Of a stretch of DNA of 5,166 nt, positions 1 through 5,166 are shown piece after piece; the stretch's first letter is position 1; each line of letters starts with the position of its first letter. A model generated the notes under the pieces. It was not told the origin of the DNA. It saw only the letters and a program-made list of their open reading frames with translations, and did not search any database. A program made the position numbers and the translations under genes. The stretch comes from Gemmatimonadota bacterium (GTDB taxonomy: Bacteria; Gemmatimonadota; Gemmatimonadetes; Gemmatimonadales; Gemmatimonadaceae): the NCBI GenBank assembly GCA_028287205.1, contig JAQBQC010000256.1, positions 1 through 5,166 on the forward strand, written 5' to 3'.

Positions 1-2
1 TC

Positions 3-578
3 GAGCCGTTCTTCACGACGAAGCCGGTGGGGGAAGGCTCTGGACTCGGCCTCGCGATCTCGCACGGAATCATCCGGCAGCACGGCGGTCACCTGCGCCT
101 TCGCTCGACGCCGGGCGCCGGCGCAACGTTCGAGATCGATCTGCCGATTCTCCTCGGCCTGCACGACACGTCGCGTTCCGCGGCGGTCGCGGACGCGTCG
201 GAAGTTCCCCGGCAGCGCCGCTTTCTCATCGTGGACAACGAGCCGGCGATGCGGCAGGCGCTCCAGCTGCATCTCCGGCGCACCGGCTGCTTCGCCGATG
301 CGGTTGGCGATGCGAATGCCGCCCTGGCGCTGCTGGCGACGCGCACGTATGGCTCGATCTTCGTGGATCTGCACCTGAGCGGATTCGCGGGCGAGTCACT
401 CTTCGCCGAGCTGGTGGAGCGCGATCCCGATCATGCGGGCCGCGTCATCTTCGCGACGGGTGATCTCGAGAGCCCGCCCGTGCGCCTCTTTCTGCAAAAC
501 GCGGGGCGGCCGTTCGTGGGCAAGCCCTTTGCGCTCTCGACCGTCGCCGCGATGCTGACGCAGGCTGCGACGCGCTGA
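3..578 (+). CDS. Hybrid sensor histidine kinase, C-terminal part (ATPase end plus receiver domain); 5' end outside window
   Basis: The reading frame is open from the window edge, so the start and all sensory and dimerisation regions lie upstream. The first codons read [18 protein letters not shown], the F box and G2 box (GxGLGL) that close the ATP-binding pocket of histidine kinases, and are followed by the usual [26 protein letters not shown] ending of that domain (to about base 165). After a linker of about 18 residues comes a receiver domain (about bases 219-570) with a VDNEP acidic pocket, a phosphoacceptor Asp at 366-368 (FVDLHLSG), a conserved Thr at 456-458 (FATGD) and a Lys at 522-524 (VGKPF). 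The second pocket residue is Asn instead of the more usual Asp. The protein is thus a hybrid kinase that would autophosphorylate on an upstream His and can pass phosphate to its own receiver. Its stop overlaps the start of the response regulator by one base (TGATG), so the two are almost certainly co-translated partners. The signal sensed cannot be judged. Confidence 0.93.
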   Translation, partial: EPFFTTKPVGEGSGLGLAISHGIIRQHGGHLRLRSTPGAGATFEIDLPILLGLHDTSRSAAVADASEVPRQRRFLIVDNEPAMRQALQLHLRRTGCFADAVGDANAALALLATRTYGSIFVDLHLSGFAGESLFAELVERDPDHAGRVIFATGDLESPPVRLFLQNAGRPFVGKPFALSTVAAMLTQAATR

Positions 579-1948
579 TGGCGACCGTCCTGCTGATCGA
601 TGACACGCCCGAGGTGACCGCGGTGCTCGGCGCCTTCTTCGAGCGCGCGGGACATCAGGTGGTGCGGGTGCACAGTGGCGAGGATGGCATCGAGGCGTAT
701 CAGCGAACGCGTCCCGACCTCGTCCTTCTCGACCTGCAGCTGCCCGACATGAGCGGCTTCGATGTGCTCGAGCGGATTCGCGGCGACGAGCCCGTGGTGA
801 TCATGGTGACGGGACACGGCGACATTCCGCTCGCGGTGCAGGCGCTGCAGCGCGGCGCGGAGAATTTTCTCACGAAGCCGGTCGATCTCGATCATCTGCG
901 CGTGGCCGCGGAGCGCGGGCTGGAGAAGGCGCGACTCCGGCAGCTCGCGCGCTACATGCGCGAGCGACGCGGGATCAAGGGCGTGGGCGCTCTGCTCGGA
1001 ACGTCGCCCGCAATGCGCGAGCTCGCGCACCAGATCGAGCTGCTCACCTCGAGCGATCGCACGACCGTTCTTCTGCTCGGCGAGCAGGGCACGGCGAAGG
1101 GACAGATGGCGTACGCGATGCACGGGATGACCGCCCGGGCGGACAAACCGTTCATCGAGGTCGCGTGCGCGGGCGCGCTCGAGGGCGCGCTCGATGCGGA
1201 GATCTTCGGCGACGAGAACGGTGGCACGCGCGAGGCGCCCGTGCGGCGGCTCGGGTTGGCGGAAGTGGCCGACAAGGGTGCGCTGCTCCTCGATGAGATC
1301 GCGGCGCTCGAGCTGCCGGTGCAGGCCAAGCTCCTCCGCCTGCTCGAGGCGCAGAAGTTCCGCAGAGTGGGCGGCGTGCAGGATGTCGTGGTGGACGTTC
1401 GCGTGATCGTCACGTCCAGCCGCGATCTGGTGGAGGAGGTGCAGGCGGGGCGCTTCCGCGAGGACCTGTACTATCGCCTCAGCGTGCTGCCCGTGGTGCT
1501 CCCGCCGCTCCGCGCGCGTGCGCGCGAGGATCTCGTCTCGCTCATCGATCGCATTGCCGGCGAGCTCCGGCGCCAGCTCCCGCACGCGCCGGCGGACATC
1601 TCGGAGGGAGCGCTCGATCAGCTCTTGCGACACTCGTGGCCGGGGAACATTCGCGAGCTGCGGAACGTGCTCGAGCGCGCGATGATCGTCGCGCGCGGGT
1701 CGAGACAGATCGCGATCGAGCATCTTCCGCCGGACGTGCGGCGCTCGGGAGGCGCGGCCGCGAGTCACGTGCCGCGCACGCTGCACGATGTCGAGCGCGC
1801 GCACATCGAGCGTACGCTCCGCGCGCACAACGAAAATCGTACGCGCGCGGCCCGCGAGCTCGGCATCTCGCGCGCGACGCTGATCAACAAGATCAAGGAG
1901 TATCAGCTCGATCCGCAGGCCCTGACGTTTGCGTTGCCGGAAGCGTGA
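578..1948 (+). CDS. NtrC-type response regulator (REC-AAA+-Fis HTH) lacking the sigma-54 GAFTGA loop
   Basis: This 456-residue protein has the full length and order of an NtrC-class regulator. The receiver (about 1-118) has D8/D9, phosphoacceptor D52, T78 and K100. The AAA+ domain (about 138-375) has Walker B ALLLDE (D239, E240), arginine fingers R294 and R300 in FREDLYYRL, and sensor II R359 in WPGNIREL. The C-terminal Fis-type helix-turn-helix (about 403-444) has AARELGISRATLINKI. Two key elements are abnormal. Walker A reads GEQGTAKG (168-175) instead of GE(S/T)GTGKE, with Ala in place of the Gly before the catalytic Lys. The GAFTGA loop expected after EIFGDEN reads GGTREA (215-220), so the Phe and Thr that touch sigma-54 are gone. 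Sensor I is VTSSR instead of AATNR. Family knowledge: natural GAFTGA-less members such as TyrR and Rhodobacter capsulatus NtrC act with sigma-70. By inference this one binds DNA in response to phosphorylation by the upstream kinase without activating sigma-54. No strong Shine-Dalgarno is seen, and translation is probably coupled to the kinase gene. Confidence 0.95.
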   Translation: MATVLLIDDTPEVTAVLGAFFERAGHQVVRVHSGEDGIEAYQRTRPDLVLLDLQLPDMSGFDVLERIRGDEPVVIMVTGHGDIPLAVQALQRGAENFLTKPVDLDHLRVAAERGLEKARLRQLARYMRERRGIKGVGALLGTSPAMRELAHQIELLTSSDRTTVLLLGEQGTAKGQMAYAMHGMTARADKPFIEVACAGALEGALDAEIFGDENGGTREAPVRRLGLAEVADKGALLLDEIAALELPVQAKLLRLLEAQKFRRVGGVQDVVVDVRVIVTSSRDLVEEVQAGRFREDLYYRLSVLPVVLPPLRARAREDLVSLIDRIAGELRRQLPHAPADISEGALDQLLRHSWPGNIRELRNVLERAMIVARGSRQIAIEHLPPDVRRSGGAAASHVPRTLHDVERAHIERTLRAHNENRTRAARELGISRATLINKIKEYQLDPQALTFALPEA

Positions 1949-2014
1949 GACCTTATCGAGGGGTCGATCGTTCATATCCGGAGCCTCGCCGTCCACAGCC
2001 GGCCTCCCCGCACC

Positions 2015-2020
2015 GAGGAG
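2015..2020 (+). promoter_or_regulatory. Ribosome binding site that fixes the GTG start of the small CxxC protein
   Basis: GAGGAG lies 10 bases upstream of a GTG at 2031 that is in frame with the Cys-rich protein. An in-frame ATG at 2061 has only weak purine content in front of it, and longer readings begin inside the end of the response regulator gene. The 82-bp gap upstream (1949-2030) also holds a 5-bp inverted repeat ATCGA-GGGG-TCGAT at 1955-1968, too weak to call an operator or terminator. Confidence 0.7.
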
Positions 2021-2030
2021 CACAATAACA

Positions 2031-2216
2031 GTGACCGAGAACAGCACCGACCAGGATCGGATGGCGTGCCGCGCCTGCGGCAACGAGGAGCGCGCATCGG
2101 AGGGTTATCCGTGCGCCGACTGCGGCACCTTCGTGTGCCTCCTCTGCACGTTCAAGGGTGTCACGCTGTGCGCGAACTGCCAGGCCAAGCAGAAGGGAGC
2201 GGTCGCGAAGGAATGA
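2031..2216 (+). CDS. Small Cys-rich protein with four CxxC pairs, probable zinc-binding domain
   Basis: The 61-residue product is almost entirely one Cys-rich module. CxxC pairs stand at C13/C16, C28/C31, C36/C39 and C47/C50, giving eight thiols, enough for two four-Cys metal sites, followed by a short Lys-rich tail. The spacing resembles cross-braced double-zinc folds such as B-box or RING-like fingers, in which pairs 1+3 and 2+4 share a metal, but the arrangement here is an inference. There is no signal peptide or membrane segment, so it is likely cytoplasmic. The GTG start is chosen on its GAGGAG ribosome binding site. An ATG start at 2061 would still keep all eight Cys. The stop overlaps the next gene in an ATGA, so it heads a probable three-gene operon with the unknown 92-residue protein and the NlpC/P60 peptidase. 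The partner (nucleic acid or protein) is unknown. Confidence 0.82.
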   Translation: MTENSTDQDRMACRACGNEERASEGYPCADCGTFVCLLCTFKGVTLCANCQAKQKGAVAKE

Positions 2217-2491
2217 GCGACAGCGTCGTGCTGCGTGAGCGTCTCGCACTTGGCGACCGAACCTTCACCGTACTGGCCGAGCCCTGGTACGATGCGGCGA
2301 GTGACGAGTGGAAGGGCCGCTACCTGTACGTGCCGCTCGACCGCTCGCTCGCGACGCCCGTCGCCTCGACGGCGGTGAAGCGCGCGCGCAAACGCGATGA
2401 TCTCGTGCGCCAGCTCGGCGCCGCGTCCGATCGCGAGCTCACGAAGGCTTTCAACGCGATCCCGATTCCCGGTGCACGTCGCGCACGCTGA
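2213..2491 (+). CDS. Hypothetical protein, 92 residues, function unknown
   Basis: I do not recognise this family. Starting at the ATG of an ATGA overlap with the Cys-rich gene, it encodes a 92-residue soluble protein with no signal peptide or hydrophobic segment. The N-terminal half is mixed and probably beta-rich, with several aromatics (FTVLAEPWYDAASDEWKGRY). The second half is basic and probably helical (KRARKRDDLVRQL, then RELTKAFNAI), ending in an Arg-rich tail, GARRAR. Support for coding is the coupled start, a sensible amino acid composition and tight packing against both neighbours. Purine-rich stretches precede the start (AGAAGGGAG at 2191-2199, and AAGGA directly against the ATG), but neither is ideally spaced, which fits reinitiation after the upstream stop. 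The basic C-terminus could bind nucleic acid or an acidic partner, but this is a guess. Confidence 0.75.
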   Translation: MSDSVVLRERLALGDRTFTVLAEPWYDAASDEWKGRYLYVPLDRSLATPVASTAVKRARKRDDLVRQLGAASDRELTKAFNAIPIPGARRAR

Positions 2492-3293
2492 CCATGGCGC
2501 GTCCGCGCCCGGCATCGCACCGGGGCCGACGGTGCTCGTGTGCGCCCCGGTGGCGCCGCTTCAGGCCGAGCCCAGGGCATCGAGCGAGCAGGTGAGCCAG
2601 TCCGTGGAAGGGCATCTCGCCACGATCCTCGAAGTGCGCGACGGATGGCGCCGCGTGCGCCTCGGCGACGGCTACGAGGGATGGATGCACGAGGGCTATC
2701 TTCGCGCGCAGCCGCTCAGCGCGGAGGAAGCGACCGCGTGGATGTCGACCGCGCGCTTCTCGCTTGGATGCACCGTCGTCGATACCACGACCGGCATGGA
2801 GCGCGCGCTACCGCTGGGCGCACGCATCCCCTCCAACGCGAAGCTCGTCGCTGGCGGAGTGCTCGACGCCGAAGAGATTCGTCGTCGCCAGCAGCCGAGC
2901 GGGGTCGAGATCTGCGCAACTGCAGCGCGATTTTTCTGGAGCACCTCCTATCAATGGGGCGGAATCACACCGTGGGGCGCGGACTGCTCGGGGATGGTGC
3001 AGACGGTATTCGGCATGCACGGCATGGCGCTCCCCCGGGACGCACGCCAGCAGGCGGAGCTCGGAAGGGCGCTCGAGCTGGGGACGGACAAGTGGCGGCC
3101 GGGAGACCTGCTCTTCTTCTCCGATCGCACCGACGGCCGCATTACGCATGTCGCACTCGTCGCGCCGTCGCACAGGCTGATGCACGTGGCGATCGGGCGG
3201 GGCGGATTCGCCGTGGAGCACATCGACGAGACGACGGATCCGTACACCGTTTCGCTCATGGGGCGTCTGCGCGGAGCGAGACGGCTGCTCTAG
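2472..3293 (+). CDS. SH3-domain NlpC/P60 family cysteine peptidase (probable gamma-D-glutamyl peptide endopeptidase)
   Basis: With a GTG start at 2472 the protein has 273 residues. Residues about 20-77 form a bacterial SH3-like domain (VLVCAPVAPLQAEP through DGYEGWMHEGYL). About 82-140 look like a second, more divergent SH3-like segment. About 145-270 are an NlpC/P60 domain with catalytic C172 in GADCSGMVQ, H226 in ITHVALV and a likely third catalytic residue H238 in RLMHVA. The order SH3-SH3-NlpC/P60 matches the YkfC type, which cuts gamma-D-Glu-diamino acid bonds in cell-wall peptides. Substrate specificity here is inferred. No Sec signal or lipobox is visible in the Ala/Pro/His-rich N-terminus, so the enzyme may be cytoplasmic and act in muropeptide recycling. 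The start overlaps the preceding gene by 20 bases. An ATG at 2397 would add 25 residues read out of frame through the preceding gene and is less likely, and GTGs at 2532-2550 would cut into the SH3 domain. Confidence 0.9.
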   Translation: MHVAHADHGASAPGIAPGPTVLVCAPVAPLQAEPRASSEQVSQSVEGHLATILEVRDGWRRVRLGDGYEGWMHEGYLRAQPLSAEEATAWMSTARFSLGCTVVDTTTGMERALPLGARIPSNAKLVAGGVLDAEEIRRRQQPSGVEICATAARFFWSTSYQWGGITPWGADCSGMVQTVFGMHGMALPRDARQQAELGRALELGTDKWRPGDLLFFSDRTDGRITHVALVAPSHRLMHVAIGRGGFAVEHIDETTDPYTVSLMGRLRGARRLL

Positions 3294-3306
3294 GCGGCGG
3301 CCGCTC

Positions 3307-3741
3307 TCAGCTCACCAGCCGGTTCGGCGGCAGCGTCGCGCCCATGGGCGCCATGTCGCTCCGCACCACCAGCCGCACCTCGCCATGCGGCTCACCGTCC
3401 AGCGCGATGCGCATCGCGTACGCGCCCGACGCATCGAACGGCAGGTCGATCGCCGCGATCAGCGGCATGTCCATCTCGGTCACTCCGGGAGGGGGCGGCC
3501 CAATGTTCAGCTCACCGTTGGAGGACCAAAGCTCGTTCCCCTGCGGATTCAGCCAGTGCAGCGAGACCGTGTGCATGCCGACGTCCTCCTGACCGCCCTT
3601 CAGCCGCACCACCAGATGCGCGCGCGGATGAATCGTGGGCAGGCTGCCACACTGGACCGCGTCGAACACGCCGAGGATGTTGAGCTTCCCTTCCTGCGAA
3701 ATATTTGCGGCGTCCGCGAAGAGCGCGAATGAAAGATGCAT
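3307..3741 (-). CDS. DUF6941-like small conserved protein of unknown function
   Basis: The 144-residue product starts MHLSFALFADAANISQEGKL and continues with NILGVFDAV, a block I recall as the hallmark of the DUF6941 family. That assignment rests on memory and should be checked. The rest alternates short hydrophobic stretches with polar turns (HLVVRLKGG, HTVSLHWLNP, GAYAMRIALDG, EVRLVVR), as in a beta-sandwich. It has a Pro-rich loop, GPPPPG, and no signal peptide or membrane helix. The biochemical role is unknown. It runs convergent to the peptidase gene with only 13 bases between their stops and no T-tailed hairpin, and diverges from the EamA transporter gene across 72 bases. GAGGA abuts the ATG with no spacing, too close for an efficient Shine-Dalgarno, while a TAAGTT hexamer ends 5 nt before the ATG, so the mRNA may be leaderless. 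Confidence 0.88.
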   Translation of the reverse strand: MHLSFALFADAANISQEGKLNILGVFDAVQCGSLPTIHPRAHLVVRLKGGQEDVGMHTVSLHWLNPQGNELWSSNGELNIGPPPPGVTEMDMPLIAAIDLPFDASGAYAMRIALDGEPHGEVRLVVRSDMAPMGATLPPNRLVS

Positions 3742-3746
3742 TCCTC

Positions 3747-3752
3747 AACTTA
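3747..3752 (-). promoter_or_regulatory. Candidate -10 element (TAAGTT) for leaderless transcription of the DUF6941-like gene
   Basis: Read on the minus strand, TAAGTT ends 5 nt before the ATG at 3741-3739. A TANNNT -10 at this distance would place the transcription start on or next to the first base of the start codon. No good TTGACA-like -35 is seen at 17-18 bp, where the sequence is TGGCCG or GTGGCC and overlaps the inverted repeat described separately. Confidence 0.4.
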
Positions 3753-3765
3753 GACCACGCTCCCA

Positions 3766-3783
3766 ACAGCGGCCACCCGCTGT
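3766..3783. repeat. Perfect 7-bp inverted repeat, candidate shared operator between divergent genes
   Basis: ACAGCGG (3766-3772) and CCGCTGT (3777-3783) are exact reverse complements separated by CCAC. The 18-bp dyad sits between the two candidate -10 hexamers, over the places where the -35 boxes of both divergent genes would lie, and neither of those is a good consensus. The size and position fit a dimeric regulator controlling both genes. As RNA it could also form a hairpin, but there is no T-run for a terminator, and it would lie outside both transcripts if they are leaderless. Confidence 0.5.
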
Positions 3784-3802
3784 AAACCCGCACCGCCAAC
3801 GC

Positions 3803-3808
3803 TAGCTT
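3803..3808 (+). promoter_or_regulatory. Candidate -10 element (TAGCTT) for leaderless transcription of the EamA transporter gene
   Basis: TAGCTT ends 5 nt before the ATG at 3814, the same spacing as the hexamer facing the divergent gene. No Shine-Dalgarno-like purine run is found between the hexamer and the ATG or just upstream. The -35 position (3780-3785, CTGTAA) is weak and overlaps one arm of the inverted repeat. Confidence 0.42.
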
Positions 3809-3813
3809 TACGC

Positions 3814-4731
3814 ATGACGCTCATCGACGCGCGGCCTCACGCCGACTCACTGCCACGCCGCACGCCGATGTTCGTTCCGACCGATCTCCTGATGGTGCTC
3901 ATGGTGGCCATCTGGGGATTCAACTTTCCGGTCGTGAAGTACGCCACGCGACTGATGTCTCCGCTCGCGTTCAACGCCACCCGCATAGCACTCGCCGCGA
4001 TCGTGCTCCTCGCGTTCGCGCTCGCCACCGTACGCGTGCGCCCGACGCGCCGGGAGGTGCTCCTCCTCCTCGGTCTTGGCGTGCTCGGCAATGGCATCTA
4101 CCAGATGGTGTTCGTCGGAAGCGTGGTGAACACGGACGTGGGTGTCGCAGCGCTGCTGCTGGCGTCCAGCCCGGCGTTCATCGCGCTGCTGAGCCGCGCA
4201 GCCGGACTTGGCGAGATCACGTCGCGCTGCGCGATCGGCATCGCGCTCTCGCTTGCCGGCGTCGCGCTGATCGCGCTCACCTCGCGCACGGCGCACGACG
4301 GCTCGTCTTCGCTCGAGGGTAATCTCCTCTCGGTGCTCGCGGCTGTGATCTGGGCGGTGTACGTCGTGCTGCAGGCGCGCTACGTGAACAACGTCGAGGA
4401 CACGGCGGTCGCCGCGCTCACGCTCACAGGCGGGGCGATCCCGCTTCTGATTTTCGGCTTCCCGTCGATGCTCGCGACGAAGTGGTCGGCGCTCCCCGGC
4501 GACGTGTGGCTGGCGATCCTCTACGGCGGCATCATCTCGCTCGCGATCGCATCGGTGTTCTGGTATCGCGGCGTGCGCATCCTCGGCGCCACGCGCACGG
4601 GAATCTATCTCCACCTCGAGCCGGTGTTCGCGCTCATGGCGGCGTGGATCTGGATGCACGAGCATCCGACGCCGCTGCAGGGTGTGGGCGCCGTGACCAT
4701 CCTCGCGGGTGTCACCCTGACGCATACATGA
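3814..4731 (+). CDS. DMT superfamily (EamA/RhaT-type) ten-helix membrane transporter
   Basis: The 305-residue protein has the two tandem EamA repeats of the drug/metabolite transporter superfamily. After a polar N-terminus of about 22 residues, ten hydrophobic segments can be seen near 23-41, 50-72, 80-103, 108-127, 137-156, 168-187, 197-217, 229-250, 260-282 and 286-303. Family signatures are IWGFNFPVVK in helix 1, ALLLASSPAFIALLSR in helix 4, and LHLEPVFALMAAWIWMHE followed by GVGAVTILAGV in helices 9-10. It would sit in the inner membrane and move small metabolites, usually outwards. The substrate cannot be told from sequence. The protein stops right after helix 10 without the common charged tail. 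The start at 3814 fits the candidate leaderless -10. An ATG at 3868 would remove 18 polar residues and still keep all helices. Its stop overlaps the next start as ATGA, so transporter and HAD phosphatase are co-translated. Confidence 0.93.
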   Translation: MTLIDARPHADSLPRRTPMFVPTDLLMVLMVAIWGFNFPVVKYATRLMSPLAFNATRIALAAIVLLAFALATVRVRPTRREVLLLLGLGVLGNGIYQMVFVGSVVNTDVGVAALLLASSPAFIALLSRAAGLGEITSRCAIGIALSLAGVALIALTSRTAHDGSSSLEGNLLSVLAAVIWAVYVVLQARYVNNVEDTAVAALTLTGGAIPLLIFGFPSMLATKWSALPGDVWLAILYGGIISLAIASVFWYRGVRILGATRTGIYLHLEPVFALMAAWIWMHEHPTPLQGVGAVTILAGVTLTHT

Positions 4732-5166
4732 CCGATGCATCGGAAATGAAGCTCGTCTTGTTCGATATCGATGGAACCATTTTGTGGAGCGACGGCGCTG
4801 GCCGCCGTGCGATGACGGAGGCGCTGACGACGGTGTTCGGGGGCGCAGGCCCCACCGACTATCACTACGACGGGAAGACGGATCCGCAAATCGTGCGCGA
4901 TCTCATGCGCGCGAGTGGCCATACCGACGAGACGATCGACGAGCGCATCGATCCGCTGATGGAGCGTTACCTCGGCGGTCTCGAGCGCGAGCTCGCCGGT
5001 GGCACACGCGCGCACGTGTTCGACGGGGTGCGCGATCTGCTCGATCAGCTCGAGGCGCGCAGCGATGTCGTGCTCGGCCTTCTCACCGGGAATCTGCGCG
5101 CGGGCGCCGCGATCAAGCTGCAGGCCGCGGGTATCGACATCAATCGTTTTCGCGTGTGCGCGTTCG
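4728..5166 (+). CDS. HAD-family hydrolase, phosphoglycolate phosphatase-like; 3' end outside window
   Basis: The frame opens at the ATG of an ATGA overlap with the transporter and stays open for 146 codons to the window edge. HAD motif I is VLFDIDGTIL, with nucleophile D13 and acid/base D15. A helical cap region follows (about 20-95, including YHYDGKTDPQIVRDLM and a DERID/ERYL stretch), then motif II VVLGLLTGN with T120. K130 in AAIKLQAAGI is a candidate for the motif III lysine. The motif IV acidic pair must lie beyond the window. The helical C1-type cap and overall pattern fit the phosphoglycolate phosphatase/GmhB-like group of small-molecule phosphatases, cytoplasmic and Mg-dependent. The true substrate is unknown. 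A second in-frame ATG at 4746, six residues before the nucleophile block, is an alternative start, and no clear Shine-Dalgarno precedes either one. Confidence 0.9.
   Translation, partial: MTDASEMKLVLFDIDGTILWSDGAGRRAMTEALTTVFGGAGPTDYHYDGKTDPQIVRDLMRASGHTDETIDERIDPLMERYLGGLERELAGGTRAHVFDGVRDLLDQLEARSDVVLGLLTGNLRAGAAIKLQAAGIDINRFRVCAF

Noticed and set aside
1220..1231. GTGGCACG inside the regulator gene as a sigma-54 -24 element
   Set aside because: No TTGC -12 element is at the required spacing, and the site lies in the middle of a coding region.
1955..1968. ATCGA-GGGG-TCGAT inverted repeat after the response regulator gene as a terminator or operator
   Set aside because: The stem is only 5 bp, no T-run follows, and CGATCG-like words are common in this GC-rich sequence. 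No convincing -35/-10 pair surrounds it.
1972..1977. TCATAT as a -10 box for the three-gene CxxC/unknown/peptidase operon
   Set aside because: No acceptable -35 lies 16-18 bp upstream. An isolated AT-containing hexamer in an 82-bp gap is weak evidence, and read-through from the regulator gene is equally possible.
431..2083. 550-codon open frame on the minus strand opposite the response regulator
   Set aside because: It lies antisense to a gene with unmistakable receiver, AAA+ and HTH motifs. Its Arg/His/Glu/Leu-rich, low-complexity product shows no domain, as expected from an antisense frame in GC-rich DNA.
3291..3309. GCGGCCGC palindrome between the convergent stops as a bidirectional terminator
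   Set aside because: It is an 8-bp self-complementary word without a loop or flanking A/T tracts. It cannot form a useful hairpin and is common in GC-rich DNA.
2540..3592. 350-codon plus-strand frame overlapping the NlpC/P60 gene and the DUF6941-like gene
   Set aside because: It is an Arg/Ala/Gly-rich alternate frame that runs through two genes with recognisable products on opposite strands, with no conserved motif of its own.
3847..4740. 297-codon open frame on the minus strand opposite the EamA transporter
   Set aside because: The product is dominated by Arg, His, Glu and Asp and mirrors the codons of a clear ten-helix membrane protein. It is an antisense artefact.

Overview
This 5.2-kb window is GC-rich, gene-dense bacterial chromosome with no tRNA, rRNA, CRISPR or mobile-element signature. 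Tight gene overlaps, GTG starts, heavy use of G/C third positions and the types of protein present suggest a high-GC Gram-negative soil or aquatic lineage. Gemmatimonadota or a relative is my best guess from the general style of the proteins. It is an inference, because no taxonomic marker gene is present.

Region 1 (3-1948, + strand) is a two-component module. It begins with the C-terminal end of a hybrid sensor histidine kinase: the last ATP-binding box plus a receiver domain. One base of overlap later comes an NtrC-type response regulator (receiver, AAA+, Fis-type helix-turn-helix). The AAA+ domain has lost the GAFTGA loop that contacts sigma-54 and has an altered Walker A, while the receiver, Walker B, arginine fingers and DNA-binding helices are preserved. 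It therefore probably works as a DNA-binding regulator that does not remodel sigma-54 holoenzyme.

Region 2 (2031-3293, + strand) is a compact run of three overlapping genes: a 61-residue protein with four CxxC pairs (probable zinc binder), an unrecognised 92-residue protein, and an SH3-NlpC/P60 cysteine peptidase with its catalytic Cys and His residues and no signal peptide. Coupled translation implies they are made together, but no shared pathway is evident beyond a possible role for the peptidase in cell-wall peptide turnover.

Region 3 (3307-5166) has a small DUF6941-like gene on the minus strand. It converges on the peptidase gene and diverges from a DMT/EamA ten-helix transporter, which overlaps by 4 bases a HAD-family phosphatase running off the window edge. 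The 72-bp divergent intergenic region is the most interesting non-coding stretch. Both start codons lie exactly 5 nt downstream of a TANNNT -10-like hexamer, suggesting leaderless transcripts in both directions. A perfect 7-bp inverted repeat with a 4-nt centre sits between the two hexamers, where both -35 regions should be, as expected of a shared operator.

I see no obviously new multi-gene system. The leads worth following are the GAFTGA-less regulator, the divergent leaderless promoter pair with its dyad, and the small Cys-rich/unknown/peptidase operon.
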